64,000 nucleotides of DNA from Pseudomonas sp. SCA2728.1_7. GTDB taxonomy: Bacteria; Pseudomonadota; Gammaproteobacteria; Pseudomonadales; Pseudomonadaceae. The first letter of the stretch is position 1. Each line of letters begins with the position of its first letter. The translations under genes and the position numbers were made by a program. The stretch lies in assembly GCF_018138145.1 (NCBI RefSeq), contig NZ_CP073104.1:1612001-1676000 (forward strand), given 5' to 3'. Below the pieces are notes generated by a model that worked only from the letters and a program-made list of their open reading frames with translations, searched no databases and was not told where the DNA came from. Positions 20,525 to 28,298 of the stretch are shown here, in pieces.

Positions 20525-20560
20525 CCGCGATTCTCTGGTGAGGGGGGTCGCGGTTTTTTT
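20525..20560 (+). terminator. Rho-independent terminator after csgA
   Basis: CCGCGA at 20525-20530 pairs with TCGCGG at 20548-20553, followed by seven T residues. It closes the exported-protein/curlin transcript 18 bases after the csgA stop. Confidence 0.8.
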
Positions 20561-20568
20561 GGCCTATG

Positions 20569-20640
20569 CAGGAGCTGTCAAAGGCTACGATCTTTTGATT
20601 TTGCTATTGAAGATCAGAAGATCGCAGCCTTCGGCAGCTC
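20569..20640. repeat. REP pair of the GATCGCAGCC type
   Basis: CAGGAGCTGTCAAAGGCTAC-GATC on the left (diverged) and AGATCGCAGCCTTCGGCAGCTC on the right form an imperfect inverted pair at the border between the csgA terminator and the PAAR/effector module. Confidence 0.7.
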
Positions 20641-20648
20641 ATAGTCGA

Positions 20649-21125
20649 TCAATCTGGCATTGAACGAATAATGTCGGCCAGATCATCCTTGGTTAATTCA
20701 TTGGCCTTAATGGCGGCAGCGATATCTTTTTTGGAAAGCGGAAAACGCTTGAAAATTTCTTTCAAAGTATCTGCATCCACATTTGCCAGCCAGAGCGGAT
20801 CAATAAAAGAACCACCATACTCAGGCTTCATGGGCACTTCTTCGTGAGCAATCGCGCCTTTATGATTCAGATACACCACATAACGATCGTGACCTTCAGG
20901 AAAGCTTTTATCGTGGTAGAGCGTAGTGCCCAGAGGCAGGACATAGAAATTATCGTCGCCATTTGGACCTTCGATAAGCAACGGTTCTTTAGTTTTGATC
21001 ATTTTCATATCGTGCCCCTTCGCAATATCATCAGAAATCAGAAAAGCCAAAAAAATCGCATTTACGGATAAAACTGCCACCAGCCAAAGGCTAAGTCGCC
21101 TATTTGTAAACATTTTTCTTATCAT
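20649..21125 (-). CDS. Putative immunity protein for the adjacent effector
   Basis: A 158-residue protein with one N-terminal membrane helix (LSLWLVAVLSVNAIFLAFLIS) and a soluble domain that would face the periplasm. ATG 21125 has GAGG six bases upstream and lies inside the end of the effector gene (26-base overlap), so the two are translationally coupled. A longer frame upstream has no signal. No family recognised. Position immediately after a PAAR-linked papain-like enzyme, membrane anchoring and small size are what is expected of an immunity protein protecting the periplasm. AT content is visibly higher than in the surrounding chromosome, which fits horizontal acquisition. Confidence 0.6.
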   Translation of the reverse strand: MIRKMFTNRRLSLWLVAVLSVNAIFLAFLISDDIAKGHDMKMIKTKEPLLIEGPNGDDNFYVLPLGTTLYHDKSFPEGHDRYVVYLNHKGAIAHEEVPMKPEYGGSFIDPLWLANVDADTLKEIFKRFPLSKKDIAAAIKANELTKDDLADIIRSMPD

Positions 21126-21798
21126 AAGGTGCCTCGGTATTCGCTTCGAGCATGGCTTGCAAATCCGCTGGCATAAAAATTCCGTCCTGCGGACTACTTT
21201 GCGTACGCGCTGCCTGTCTTTCAATGAAAGAAAGACCGCGCATCTCATTATATTTCGCCGGATTATGCACAATTGGCTTACCCGAAACTTTTGCTCCTGC
21301 AATTGTTACGGTTGTGCAGTTATTCGTAGTTGGATGATAGTTTGAAGGCAGGACGTAACGTGCTGACGACGCTGTCTTTCTTCTCTGTTCTTTTTGTTGA
21401 GCGACAATACCGTCGAAATGGGCGATAACAGCCTCAGCCTTAGCATTATCCAAAAAATAAACAAAACCAGTTGTTGTACGCCCCAAACTATTCTCACCAG
21501 AGATATACGTTTTGAAGGACGTCCAAACATTCAACACACCCTCCCCCTCGCTATCGAAGGTTCCCCATGTTTTGCCATAACGACCAAAATCGTAGGTGAT
21601 GTCTTTGCTACCAACCACCACGTGTAAAGCTGCGTGCCCGAAAGGATGCTCTTCTTTATCGCGGGTATAGGGACCACCAACCAGTATTTCCATATAGGCA
21701 CCTGACACGACTACCTGATTAGTCTTTGTGGTTTTTCCTGATGCGCCTGTATTTTTTGCTGCCTGTGTGGTGCTGTTAGTTTTAGTAGGCTGAACCAT
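21100..21798 (-). CDS. Putative T6SS effector with permuted papain-like (NlpC/P60-LRAT type) fold
   Basis: A 232-residue protein. A low-complexity Thr/Lys start is followed by a candidate catalytic His55 in HPFGHAALHV, an aromatic-rich YDFGRYG segment, and a candidate catalytic Cys161 in NNCTTVTI. A His before the Cys is the circularly permuted order of the LRAT/YaeF group of NlpC/P60-like enzymes, which cut amide or ester bonds in peptidoglycan or lipids. Its ATG shares one base with the stop of the PAAR gene (TAATG), tying it to a type VI spike protein. Low GC compared with neighbours suggests transfer. The effector role is inferred; no T6SS core genes lie in the window. Confidence 0.6.
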   Translation of the reverse strand: MVQPTKTNSTTQAAKNTGASGKTTKTNQVVVSGAYMEILVGGPYTRDKEEHPFGHAALHVVVGSKDITYDFGRYGKTWGTFDSEGEGVLNVWTSFKTYISGENSLGRTTTGFVYFLDNAKAEAVIAHFDGIVAQQKEQRRKTASSARYVLPSNYHPTTNNCTTVTIAGAKVSGKPIVHNPAKYNEMRGLSFIERQAARTQSSPQDGIFMPADLQAMLEANTEAPYDKKNVYK

Positions 21799-22304
21799 TA
21801 AAGATGTTCCGTATCTTCAAGTTTCGGAAACTTTATGCTGCAACTCCCTCTAGGAATATTTGCAACATGCACAAAGCCATTTTCGTCAAGGACGCCAGTC
21901 ATCAAGGTTCCATCCGGCAGCGTCAGTTCATACGCCTCATTGGCGATGGGCTCATCTTTTTCGTTAAGCAACTGAAACTCGACAAAAGTCTTTTCTTTCA
22001 GAAACTGCGAGAAGAAGCTAGTGGAAGCGCCACCACCAGACTCACCGACGAAGGTGTCGGGTGATCCGGCAGTAATCGTCGCTCCGCATGCTGTTTGGGA
22101 GCCAACATGGGCAACGTCTTTCCCCAAACCGAAAACATGGGGAGCGCCCGTCGTTATGGGGTTGCTGCCGTGAAGAGGACAGGAATAGATATCTCCTACC
22201 AATGCCACGGGCATTGAATTAACAAAAATAGGACTTGATCCAGTGGAAATGTTTCCGCCGTGACTCCCTGGGTCTCCGAGCCTTGCGACTGGCTTTCCTG
22301 CCAT
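21798..22304 (-). CDS. PAAR-domain protein with C-terminal transthyretin-like extension
   Basis: A 168-residue protein. Residues 1-90 are a PAAR repeat domain (ARLGDPGSHGG, YSCPLHGSNPITTG, GSQTACGATI), which caps the VgrG spike of type VI secretion systems and binds zinc through His/Cys. Residues about 105-165 (FQLLNEKDEPIANEAYELTL) resemble the transthyretin-like/DUF2345-linked sandwich that often joins PAAR proteins to their cargo. It is directly upstream of, and one base overlapping with, the putative effector. An orphan module: VgrG and core T6SS genes must be elsewhere. Confidence 0.85.
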   Translation of the reverse strand: MAGKPVARLGDPGSHGGNISTGSSPIFVNSMPVALVGDIYSCPLHGSNPITTGAPHVFGLGKDVAHVGSQTACGATITAGSPDTFVGESGGGASTSFFSQFLKEKTFVEFQLLNEKDEPIANEAYELTLPDGTLMTGVLDENGFVHVANIPRGSCSIKFPKLEDTEHL

Positions 22305-22339
22305 CGTTTCTCTCCTTTGAATATTACAATCAACCGATG

Positions 22340-22585
22340 TTACCTGATCTTTGATGACTCCTGAACGGTCAAGGATTCATCGTTGTCAGACGCCTCAAGT
22401 GCCTCCTGCTTGCGCCGCACCCTTTCCATCAATGCCTCGATCTCTGCCATTACCTGCTCATGCGGAATGTTCGGACGCGGGTCATCGAGTGACTTCTGGA
22501 CTTCGGCACGGAACCAGCGGTCGTAGCTGGCCGCCTGCTCTTCGTTTTCGAAATCTGCAATGGTTGTGGAAAACAGGGGATCCAT
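22340..22585 (-). CDS. Antitoxin-like 'stability determinant' protein, copy 1
   Basis: An 81-residue acidic protein beginning MDPLFSTTIADFENEEQAAS and containing SYDRWFRAEVQKSLDDPRP and a HEQVMAEIEAL helix. This is the pattern of the small 'stability determinant' antitoxins that usually sit next to a ParE/RelE toxin. No toxin gene is seen here. Start 22585 fits the protein pattern and the copy at 22738-22965, with GGAGGC upstream; the longer frame runs into a palindromic repeat. Free-standing antitoxins may neutralise toxins elsewhere or be remnants. Confidence 0.7.
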   Translation of the reverse strand: MDPLFSTTIADFENEEQAASYDRWFRAEVQKSLDDPRPNIPHEQVMAEIEALMERVRRKQEALEASDNDESLTVQESSKIR

Positions 22586-22626
22586 GGTGCCTCCGGACTG
22601 AGGGTGAAAACGCGGTCTCTGTTCTT

Positions 22627-22739
22627 GATCGTTCCCACGCTCTGCGCGGGAATACCTCTCGGGACGCTCCGCGTTCCAAATTGCAAATTTGACGCAGAGC
22701 GTCAGGGGCTGCATTCCCACGCAGAGCGTGGGAATGATC
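22627..22739. repeat. Palindromic intergenic repeat (GATCGTTCCCACGC type)
   Basis: Begins GATCGTTCCCACGCTCTGCG and ends with its near complement ending GGAATGATC. Same family as 12579-12683 and 23009-23120. It separates the two antitoxin-like copies and may include the promoter region of copy 1. Confidence 0.85.
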
Positions 22740-22965
22740 AACGTGGGAGCGCCGGGTCTACTTTGCGCAACGTCTCTTGAGTTTCATGCTTGATTCGCCG
22801 TTCCGTCATCAATGCCTTCATATCTGCCATTACCTGCTCATTCGGAATGCAGGGGCGCGGATCTTCGAGCGATTTCTGGACTTTGGCACAGAGCCAACGG
22901 TCGTAGCTGGCGGCCTGCTCTTCGCTTTCGAACTCTGCAATGGTTGTGGAAAACAGGGGATCCAT
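22738..22965 (-). CDS. Antitoxin-like 'stability determinant' protein, copy 2
   Basis: A 75-residue paralogue of the preceding protein: MDPLFSTTIAEFESEEQAAS, SYDRWLCAKVQKSLEDPRP and NEQVMADMKAL correspond block by block, with a diverged C-terminus. The upstream sequence (GTGCCTCCGGACTGAGGG on the plus strand) and the following palindromic repeat are also shared, so gene and repeat were duplicated as one unit of about 390 bases. No cognate toxin is visible. Confidence 0.7.
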   Translation of the reverse strand: MDPLFSTTIAEFESEEQAASYDRWLCAKVQKSLEDPRPCIPNEQVMADMKALMTERRIKHETQETLRKVDPALPR

Positions 22966-23008
22966 GGTGCCTCCGGACTGAGGGTAAAAAAACGCAATCT
23001 CTGTTCTT

Positions 23009-23120
23009 GATCGTTCCCACGCTCTGCGTGGGAATGCCTCTCGGGACGCTCCGCGTTCTAACTTGCGAATTTGACGCAGAGCGTCAAGGCTGCATTCCTT
23101 TGCTGCGCGTGGGAACGATC
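23009..23120. repeat. Palindromic intergenic repeat (GATCGTTCCCACGC type), second copy
   Basis: Inverted repeat with GATCGTTCCCACGCTCTGCG at the left and its complement (GTGGGAACGATC) at the right. Part of the duplicated unit with copy 2 of the antitoxin-like gene. Confidence 0.85.
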
Positions 23121-23123
23121 TAA

Positions 23124-23495
23124 TTAGCCATCCTTCAACTCGACGTGATCCAGCGCTTGATTCACCGCCAGTTCGCCCAGCATGACGACTTGAGCGATGC
23201 CCAGTGCTGTCTTGCGGTGTGAAGTTTTCAGCGAGGCGGCGAAGTTGATCAGCATTTCGCTGGCCGAGCCGAGGGTTTCGCTGGCGTTGGCCAGCAGGGA
23301 TTCGGTGTTGTACCTGGGGTTGGCGAGGTACATGGGTTCCGGCTCGTTGGTGCTGGACATGATGTGAGGTGTGGGGTTGAGGTAGAAATCGAGGGCACGG
23401 TCGGCGGCTTCGTGGAGTTTTCTGCTGTCGACTGAGGTGTAGGGGGATGTGGTGTTGGTGTCTGAGTCTGGGGGATTGGGTGTTGGTTTTTTCAT
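23124..23495 (-). CDS. DUF6124-family small protein
   Basis: A 123-residue protein with the pattern SVDSRKLHEAADRALDFYL near the N-terminus and ESLLANASETLGSASEML plus IAQVVMLGELAVNQAL near the C-terminus. The same blocks occur in the protein at 59972-60331, so these are paralogues of the Pseudomonas family usually called DUF6124. Function unknown. It is preceded by GAGAGAGAATTACC and by a long conserved leader (23551-23752) that also precedes the second copy, suggesting control at the RNA level. Confidence 0.75.
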   Translation of the reverse strand: MKKPTPNPPDSDTNTTSPYTSVDSRKLHEAADRALDFYLNPTPHIMSSTNEPEPMYLANPRYNTESLLANASETLGSASEMLINFAASLKTSHRKTALGIAQVVMLGELAVNQALDHVELKDG

Positions 23496-23550
23496 GGTAA
23501 TTCTCTCTCATTGATAGTTGCAGCTGGCCCATTCGACTTCCAGGAAAAAT

Positions 23551-23752
23551 GGGTGGCAGCTGTACGCAGGCTGGAAATCCGGGAGAGAGCAACCCGGCAG
23601 ACACGAATGTCTCCCGCGCACAACCGCCATAACAGAGTGCACACAATGAAAGTGCGCAAGCATACGTTATGAAAGGCGTACCTGCTCTCTCGTGTCTTCG
23701 GGTTTCCATGCCCGGTCGCTGAGTTGGCAGCGACGAACACAGGCTAGAGAGC
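23551..23752 (-). ncRNA. Conserved structured leader of the DUF6124 gene, copy 1
   Basis: The core 23551-23633 closely matches 60384-60468. Shared blocks, read on the minus strand, include GTTATGGCGG, GCGCGGGAGRC, TTCG, GTCTGCCGGGTT and CAGCTGCCACC. The blocks pair with one another: GGGAGAC with GTCT around TTCG, and CCGGG with CCCGG. Weaker similarity continues to about 23752 (GTCGCTGCCAACTCAGCGAC-like hairpin). A structured cis-regulatory RNA is likely. I recall a described Pseudomonas motif named after DUF3077 that has this look, but cannot confirm identity. Confidence 0.6.
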
Positions 23753-23836
23753 GGACGTCCGACGGACAACCTGAAAACCTTGTGGGAAGGTTCCGCCGAT
23801 TCAGACACTTCTTTAAACAAACTTCAGATCGCAGCC

Positions 23837-23983
23837 CTCACCCTAGCCCTCTCCCGGAGGGAGAGGGGACTGACCGAGGTGTTTGGGAGAGCTACGCCGA
23901 CGTGCAATACCGAGTCGAACTCAGGTATTGAAAGGCCCACAAATCGGCTCCCTCTCCTTCGGGAGAGGGCTGGGGTGAGGGGC
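23837..23983. repeat. Pair of GAGAGGG palindromic repeats
   Basis: CCCTCACCCTAGCCCTCTCC on the left and GAGAGGGCTGGGGTGAGGGG on the right form a large inverted arrangement about 147 bases long, each half also carrying its own small hairpin. A related pair occurs at 55964-56135. Confidence 0.75.
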
Positions 23984-24309
23984 GAATCCAACACAAAACC
24001 AAACCCGAACACCGCTTGGCCCTTAACCACTCAATAGGCCGAGTGTCAGCTCGCCTGCTCTTGATCTTGACCCACGGGCGACGTCGGAAGGCTGAGTGGA
24101 GGGATTGATCCGGGGGTGGGAGCGCAGCGACCGTTTGGCGCAGCCAAACACAGCGAGAGGAGGTGCAGCGAAGCAAACCGTAGGCGCTGCGCCCGGATCG
24201 GTCCCGGAGCGAAGGAACCCCGAGCCCCAGCGAGCGGGCCGCACGCAGGAGCAAGCGTTTTTTGCTTACTTTTTTTGGCGTTTGAAAAAAAGTGAGTCGC
24301 CGTAAGGGC
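23984..24309. other. Non-coding stretch interrupted by the IS element
   Basis: No convincing gene. The GC-rich region with GCGCAGCGACCGTTTGGCG and then TTTTTTGCTTACTTTTTTTG and GAAAAAAAGTGAGTCGCC looks like a dispersed Pseudomonas intergenic element (an inverted repeat around AAGTGAGTCGCC and its partner). Its continuation, GAAACCCTAGGTGGCCG, resumes after the insertion sequence at 25741. Confidence 0.45.
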
Positions 24310-25729
24310 CATCCCTTTCAAGGTCTTCGGTAAAATCCCCTGAAATTTCATTCAGGGATCCCCAAACGATGTGGGCCGATGTTCTAGCGCGTTTCGAGAA
24401 AAAAGCACCTGCCAGTGTCATGGCTAAATTGGCTCTGGAGCAGGCTATTGCCCCTGAGTGGGTCGATCAGGTTTTCGAAGAGCATCGGCAACGGCAGTAT
24501 TCTCGTGAGCTGCTGTTCTCGACCATCATCAAGCTGATGTCCCTTGTTTCATTGGGCCTGAAGCCATCCCTGCACGCCGCCGCGCGGCAACTGGAAGATC
24601 TTCCTGTCAGTTTGGCGGCTCTCTACGACAAGATCAGTCGTACCGAGCCGGCGCTGTTGCGCGCCCTGGTTACGGGCTGCGCTCAACGCCTGACTCCAAC
24701 CATAAAAGAGCTGGGTTGCACGACGATGCTGCCGGGTTGGCAGGTTCGGGTAGTGGACGGTAATCACTTGGCATCCACTGAGAAACGTCTGGGAGCTTTA
24801 CGTCACGAGCGCGGCGCCGCTCGTCCCGGTTTTTCGGTGGTGGCCTACGACCCCGACCTCGATCAGGTCATCGACCTTCAGGCGTGTGAGGATGCCTACG
24901 CAAGCGAGCGTGTTTGCGTGCTGCCGCTGTTGGCTGATGCCGAGCCGGGCCAAGTGTGGTTGGCTGATCGACTCTATTGCACGCTCCCGGTCATGGAAGC
25001 TTGTGAGCAGGCCCAGACCTCCTTTGTCATTCGCCAGCAAGCCAAGCATCCACGCTTGATTCAAGAAGGTGAGTGGCAAGAGCCGGTGCCTGTGGAAACA
25101 GGCACTGTGCGTGAGCAGATCATCCAGGTCAGAGGCGGTTACCAATGTCGGCGTGTCGAACTGACGCTTCATTCGCCAACGGACTCGGGAGACAGCAGCT
25201 TGATGTTCTGGAGCAACCTACCCCAAAGCGTCAGTGCACAGCAGATCGCAGAGCTCTATCGCCGCCGCTGGAGCATTGAAGGTATGTTCCAGCGACTGGA
25301 AGCGATTCTGGAAAGTGAAATCGAAACCCTTGGCAGCCCAAAGGCTGCCTTGCTCGGGTTCGCCACTGCGGTATTGGCCTACAACGTCCTGGCCGTCCTC
25401 AAACGAAGTGTCGAGCAAGCTCACCGGGAGACTCAGCCTGAAGGATGGGAAGCCTCCATCTATCACTTGGCGGTTCAGGTCAGGAGTGGTTATGAGGGAA
25501 TGCAGATTGCGCTGCCCTCGGAATATCTTCCCGTTGTCCCTCTGGAGCAACTGGCCCAACGCTTGTTGGAGCTGGCCAGAAACATCCAGCCCAAACAAGT
25601 TGCGAAAAGCCCCCGCGGCCCCAAGGTGCCTAAACCCAAGACATGGGTTCAAGGTACAGCGGTCCATGCTCATGTCTCAACGGACAGAGTTATCAAGGCT
25701 GCCAAAACGAAAAGACCTTGAAAGGGATG
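24310..25729 (+). mobile_element. Complete IS4-family insertion sequence
   Basis: A 1420-bp element with perfect 18-bp terminal inverted repeats: CATCCCTTTCAAGGTCTT at 24310-24327 and its exact complement at 25712-25729. It is flanked by an identical 11-bp target duplication, GCCGTAAGGGC, at 24299-24309 and 25730-25740. One intact transposase gene fills it. Intact ends, duplication and reading frame indicate a recent insertion. Confidence 0.93.
24369..25721 (+). CDS. IS4-family DDE transposase
   Basis: A 450-residue transposase. Catalytic features: first Asp in VRVVDGNHLAS, second in VWLADRLYCTL, and the YRRRWSIEGMFQRLE block, which has the Y-x2-R-x3-E spacing of the IS4 YREK signature and supplies the catalytic Glu. 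The C-terminus is basic. The stop lies inside the right inverted repeat. The element is bounded by an 11-bp target duplication, and the frame is uninterrupted, so it is probably functional. Confidence 0.93.
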   Translation: MWADVLARFEKKAPASVMAKLALEQAIAPEWVDQVFEEHRQRQYSRELLFSTIIKLMSLVSLGLKPSLHAAARQLEDLPVSLAALYDKISRTEPALLRALVTGCAQRLTPTIKELGCTTMLPGWQVRVVDGNHLASTEKRLGALRHERGAARPGFSVVAYDPDLDQVIDLQACEDAYASERVCVLPLLADAEPGQVWLADRLYCTLPVMEACEQAQTSFVIRQQAKHPRLIQEGEWQEPVPVETGTVREQIIQVRGGYQCRRVELTLHSPTDSGDSSLMFWSNLPQSVSAQQIAELYRRRWSIEGMFQRLEAILESEIETLGSPKAALLGFATAVLAYNVLAVLKRSVEQAHRETQPEGWEASIYHLAVQVRSGYEGMQIALPSEYLPVVPLEQLAQRLLELARNIQPKQVAKSPRGPKVPKPKTWVQGTAVHAHVSTDRVIKAAKTKRP

Positions 25730-25817
25730 GCCGTAAGGGCGAAACCCTAGGTGGCCGTTGCCGCAGGAATGGATATGTACTCAATCAGAAAGAACCCTAC
25801 CGCCTGACAGAAAGCCT

Positions 25818-25981
25818 TCGCGAGCAAGCTCGCTCCCACAGTTGGAACTGGGTACATCTGCCAGAGGTTGGTCGGCTATAGGGCCGCCATCGCTGGCAAG
25901 CCAGCTCCCACAAGGATTTGGGTACATCCGCAATAGCAACTGTGTCTGAGAGATAGCTATCGCGAGCAGGCTCACTCCTAC
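25818..25981. repeat. Dispersed single REP sequences
   Basis: A REP at 25818-25839 (TCGCGAGCAAGCTCGCTCCC) and another at 25960-25981 (TCGCGAGCAGGCTCACTCCT), in the same orientation, with a degenerate GGCAAGCCAGCTCCCAC between. They occupy the gap of about 310 bases between the insertion sequence and csgG; nothing else is seen there. Confidence 0.8.
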
Positions 25982-26051
25982 AGGTTTAAACCAGTTTCGA
26001 CCGAGAGAGCCTGGTCGGCTGTCAGGCCGCCAAGCTCAAAGATCCAACAGT

Positions 26052-26912
26052 TCACTCCGCCTCCGGATCAACCTTGTTCTGAGTCAAATACCGATTCAAC
26101 ACATCATCCTGCCCAGGCACAGAAGCGTCCCCCGCCACCTGCCACAAATGCCGCTCAATCCCCTGCGCCACCATATGCCCCACCGCCGCCTCAATCGCCG
26201 ACAGAACACACAACTGCGCCGGCTCATTCGTCGTATACCCCACCTCAGCCTCAAGCAACTTTTTAAACTCGATAAACTTGAAAATCCCGGCGCTACGCGC
26301 CACCGAATAAATCGTCTTGCTGGTCATCACATTCGCCAACACCTGCCCACTACGCACATCCACCGCACGCAAGTTCACAGTCACCTGATCCACCCGATAT
26401 TCCCGAGAAATATCAATCCCCAAATACCGCGCCCCTTCCCCACCGCTACGCACATTCGTGTCATAAGCGATGATCCCACCCTCGAGCATCATGTTCGCCG
26501 CCTGCAACGGCGGCAGCTCACCCTGAATATTCACCGGCGTATTCGGCTTCTTCTGCGACGCGCGAATGATCTTGCGTTCAGTCAGCAAGTTCTGCAGCCC
26601 TTCCCGCTCCAGCACGACAAACCAGCCACTGGCCTGCATCGCGTCCATCAACATCGACGCCGCGCCCTGGGTCACGCTGGTGGAAAACGAACTCGCCGGC
26701 GTCGGCTTGTACTGCCCGGTCTGATCACGGAAGCCGTACACCACCGCCATCAACCGCCCCTTGGGTCGCGGCATCTTCAGCAAGTCGTAATAGGTCGAGG
26801 CCCTTGGAGTCAGGGTCGGGGTTTCGGTGTCCTGCTCGGCCGACATCGGCTCACGCAGACTGCACCCTTGTAATGTCGCCAACAGCAGCCCTAGCGCAAT
26901 TATTTTTTTCAT
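26052..26912 (-). CDS. csgG: Curli secretion channel lipoprotein CsgG
   Basis: A 286-residue lipoprotein (signal MKKIIALGLLLATLQGC, lipobox LQGC). The CsgG family is evident from TYYDLLKMPRPKGRLMAVVYGFRDQTGQYKP-like N-terminal sequence, FSTSVTQGA, GGIIAYDTNVRSGG, and the transmembrane segment with YLGIDISREYRVDQVTVNLRAVDVRSG. CsgG forms the nonameric outer-membrane pore that exports curlin subunits. ATG 26912 chosen, with GGGGAG eight bases upstream; in-frame GTG and ATG lie just before it. Last gene of the secretion/curli operon, 29 bases after csgF. It is convergent with csgB-csgA but separated from them by the 5-kb accessory island. Confidence 0.93.
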   Translation of the reverse strand: MKKIIALGLLLATLQGCSLREPMSAEQDTETPTLTPRASTYYDLLKMPRPKGRLMAVVYGFRDQTGQYKPTPASSFSTSVTQGAASMLMDAMQASGWFVVLEREGLQNLLTERKIIRASQKKPNTPVNIQGELPPLQAANMMLEGGIIAYDTNVRSGGEGARYLGIDISREYRVDQVTVNLRAVDVRSGQVLANVMTSKTIYSVARSAGIFKFIEFKKLLEAEVGYTTNEPAQLCVLSAIEAAVGHMVAQGIERHLWQVAGDASVPGQDDVLNRYLTQNKVDPEAE

Positions 26913-26941
26913 GTCCATCACTCCCCGGAACTGTCAGCCCG

Positions 26942-27373
26942 TCATGGGTTGAGGCCGTTCACCTGAATTTCCGAAACTTCACCGGTCGCTCGATCGGTCA
27001 CTTCAATGCTCAGTGCCCCGGAGTCGTCGATGACGTTGACGATAAAAGAGTCAGTGGACAGGCTCCCCGCGTTGCCGGTGGAGATGTTGTCCAGCAACTG
27101 CCCTAGCAGCCGTGATTGCAATTGACTGGTGAAGCGCTCCAGCGCCGACGTGCCGGCCACGGTCGAACGGCTCTTGAGGTCCGGGTCGTCGTAATCGTTT
27201 TGCGCCTGCGCGTTGTTGAGTAGCCAGGTGCCGTTCAACGGGTTGCCGCCGAACGACGGGTTGACCGGTGTGTAGACCAGTTCAGTGGCCTGGACAGCGG
27301 TAGCGCTGGCGAGCCCGATCAACAACCCCGAGATCCAGAATCCGCTGCGCCGTGAGAACGTTGTGCTGTTCAT
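26942..27373 (-). CDS. csgF: Curli assembly factor CsgF
   Basis: A 143-residue exported protein. The mature start ELVYTPVNPSFGGNPLNGTWLLNNA is the conserved CsgF N-terminus that inserts into the CsgG channel; the remainder (FIVNVIDDSGALSIEVTD) is the neck/head part. Signal peptide residues about 1-29. Its ATG overlaps the csgE stop by four bases. CsgF links the CsgG pore to surface nucleation by CsgB. Confidence 0.93.
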   Translation of the reverse strand: MNSTTFSRRSGFWISGLLIGLASATAVQATELVYTPVNPSFGGNPLNGTWLLNNAQAQNDYDDPDLKSRSTVAGTSALERFTSQLQSRLLGQLLDNISTGNAGSLSTDSFIVNVIDDSGALSIEVTDRATGEVSEIQVNGLNP

Positions 27374-27762
27374 AGTTCGTCCTTCTCAAGGTCGGTGGTG
27401 TCCTGCAACAGAGCCTCCAGCTTGCGCTGGACAACCTGGCGTCGAACCCAGTCGGCGGCCGCGTAGGCCTCGTCCTTCAGTTCCACGGTGTTCGGCGGCA
27501 GGAAGCGCCGATAAACCAGGCGTTGCTGATATTCCACGGTCACTAGGCTGCCCCAGCGCGCATCGGGCCGTTCGCGCACCACCAGGTTGAAATCCATCGG
27601 GCTGGTGTCGCGCAGGCGTTCACTGAACGAGTAGTAAAAGTCGTGGCCGATGTGCGAGATCGTGTCGTCGACGATGAAGCCCATCATTTCGTCCTCTTCA
27701 CCGGCGCTGGCGCAGCACGCCACAGCGGTGAGGATCAGCGCGCACCACCATTGGCGGGTCAT
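27370..27762 (-). CDS. csgE: Curli secretion specificity factor CsgE
   Basis: A 130-residue periplasmic protein (signal ending CCASA). GFIVDDTISHIGHDFYYSFSERL, FNLVVRERPDARWGSLVTV and VYRRFLPPN are CsgE family blocks. CsgE caps CsgG on the periplasmic side and delivers CsgA. Its ATG overlaps the preceding pseudopilin gene by four bases and its stop overlaps csgF by four, so the curli export genes are translationally coupled to the type II secretion genes, an arrangement I have not met in standard curli loci. Confidence 0.92.
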   Translation of the reverse strand: MTRQWWCALILTAVACCASAGEEDEMMGFIVDDTISHIGHDFYYSFSERLRDTSPMDFNLVVRERPDARWGSLVTVEYQQRLVYRRFLPPNTVELKDEAYAAADWVRRQVVQRKLEALLQDTTDLEKDEL

Positions 27763-28298
27763 GGCTGCAACGCCTGCGGCAGAACCGATTGCCCTTTGGC
27801 CGGACCATTGGTGCCCTCAAGAAAGGCTTTTTCGGCGACGAACTGCCAGTCCGAATAACGCTGCATGCCTTCGAAATCCGACCACTGTGTCGGGAAGTCC
27901 GCCTGCTTCAACGGCAGCTCGGTCGACGGGCTGTTGAGGCCGGTGATGCGTCCATCGAAACCGCGTTGCACTGCCCATTCACCCTGACCGATAGGGTCCG
28001 GATAAAGCTGACGCAAATGATGTTTCGCTTCTGGAAAACGCTGATCGTCGAGCAGGTCGACCAACTCTTTCGGGTACTGCGCCAGTCCCGGCGAACTGCG
28101 GTAGTAGCTGCGCAGCGCCTGCGCGTATTGGGTGCCGACCCAGAGCAATTGGCGTTCACGGTCGCGGCGTGAAGCGGTCGACCACAACTCGCCAGCACTG
28201 GCCAGACCCATGCCCATCACCACGATCAGGAACAGCACGCCCAGGTAAGTGAAACCACCCTGCTGCGCGCGGTTACCACTCGGAATACTGGCTGCCAT
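27759..28298 (-). CDS. Type II secretion pseudopilin (minor, GspG/H-like)
   Basis: A 179-residue protein with a prepilin-type leader: QQGGFTYLGVLFLIVVMGMGLA, where cleavage after Gly would leave a Phe-start hydrophobic helix. The usual Glu at +5 is replaced (F-T-Y-L-G), a feature of some minor pseudopilins such as GspK-like proteins. ATG 28298 has GGGAGGG eight bases upstream and overlaps the preceding pseudopilin by 26 bases. The C-terminal part is unlike known families. It probably caps or primes the pseudopilus. Confidence 0.75.
   Translation of the reverse strand: MAASIPSGNRAQQGGFTYLGVLFLIVVMGMGLASAGELWSTASRRDRERQLLWVGTQYAQALRSYYRSSPGLAQYPKELVDLLDDQRFPEAKHHLRQLYPDPIGQGEWAVQRGFDGRITGLNSPSTELPLKQADFPTQWSDFEGMQRYSDWQFVAEKAFLEGTNGPAKGQSVLPQALQP

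Noticed and set aside
24046..24351. 101-codon minus-strand frame next to the insertion sequence
   Set aside because: Runs across the target duplication and inverted repeat of the IS element, so it cannot be an old gene; composition is that of a dispersed repeat.
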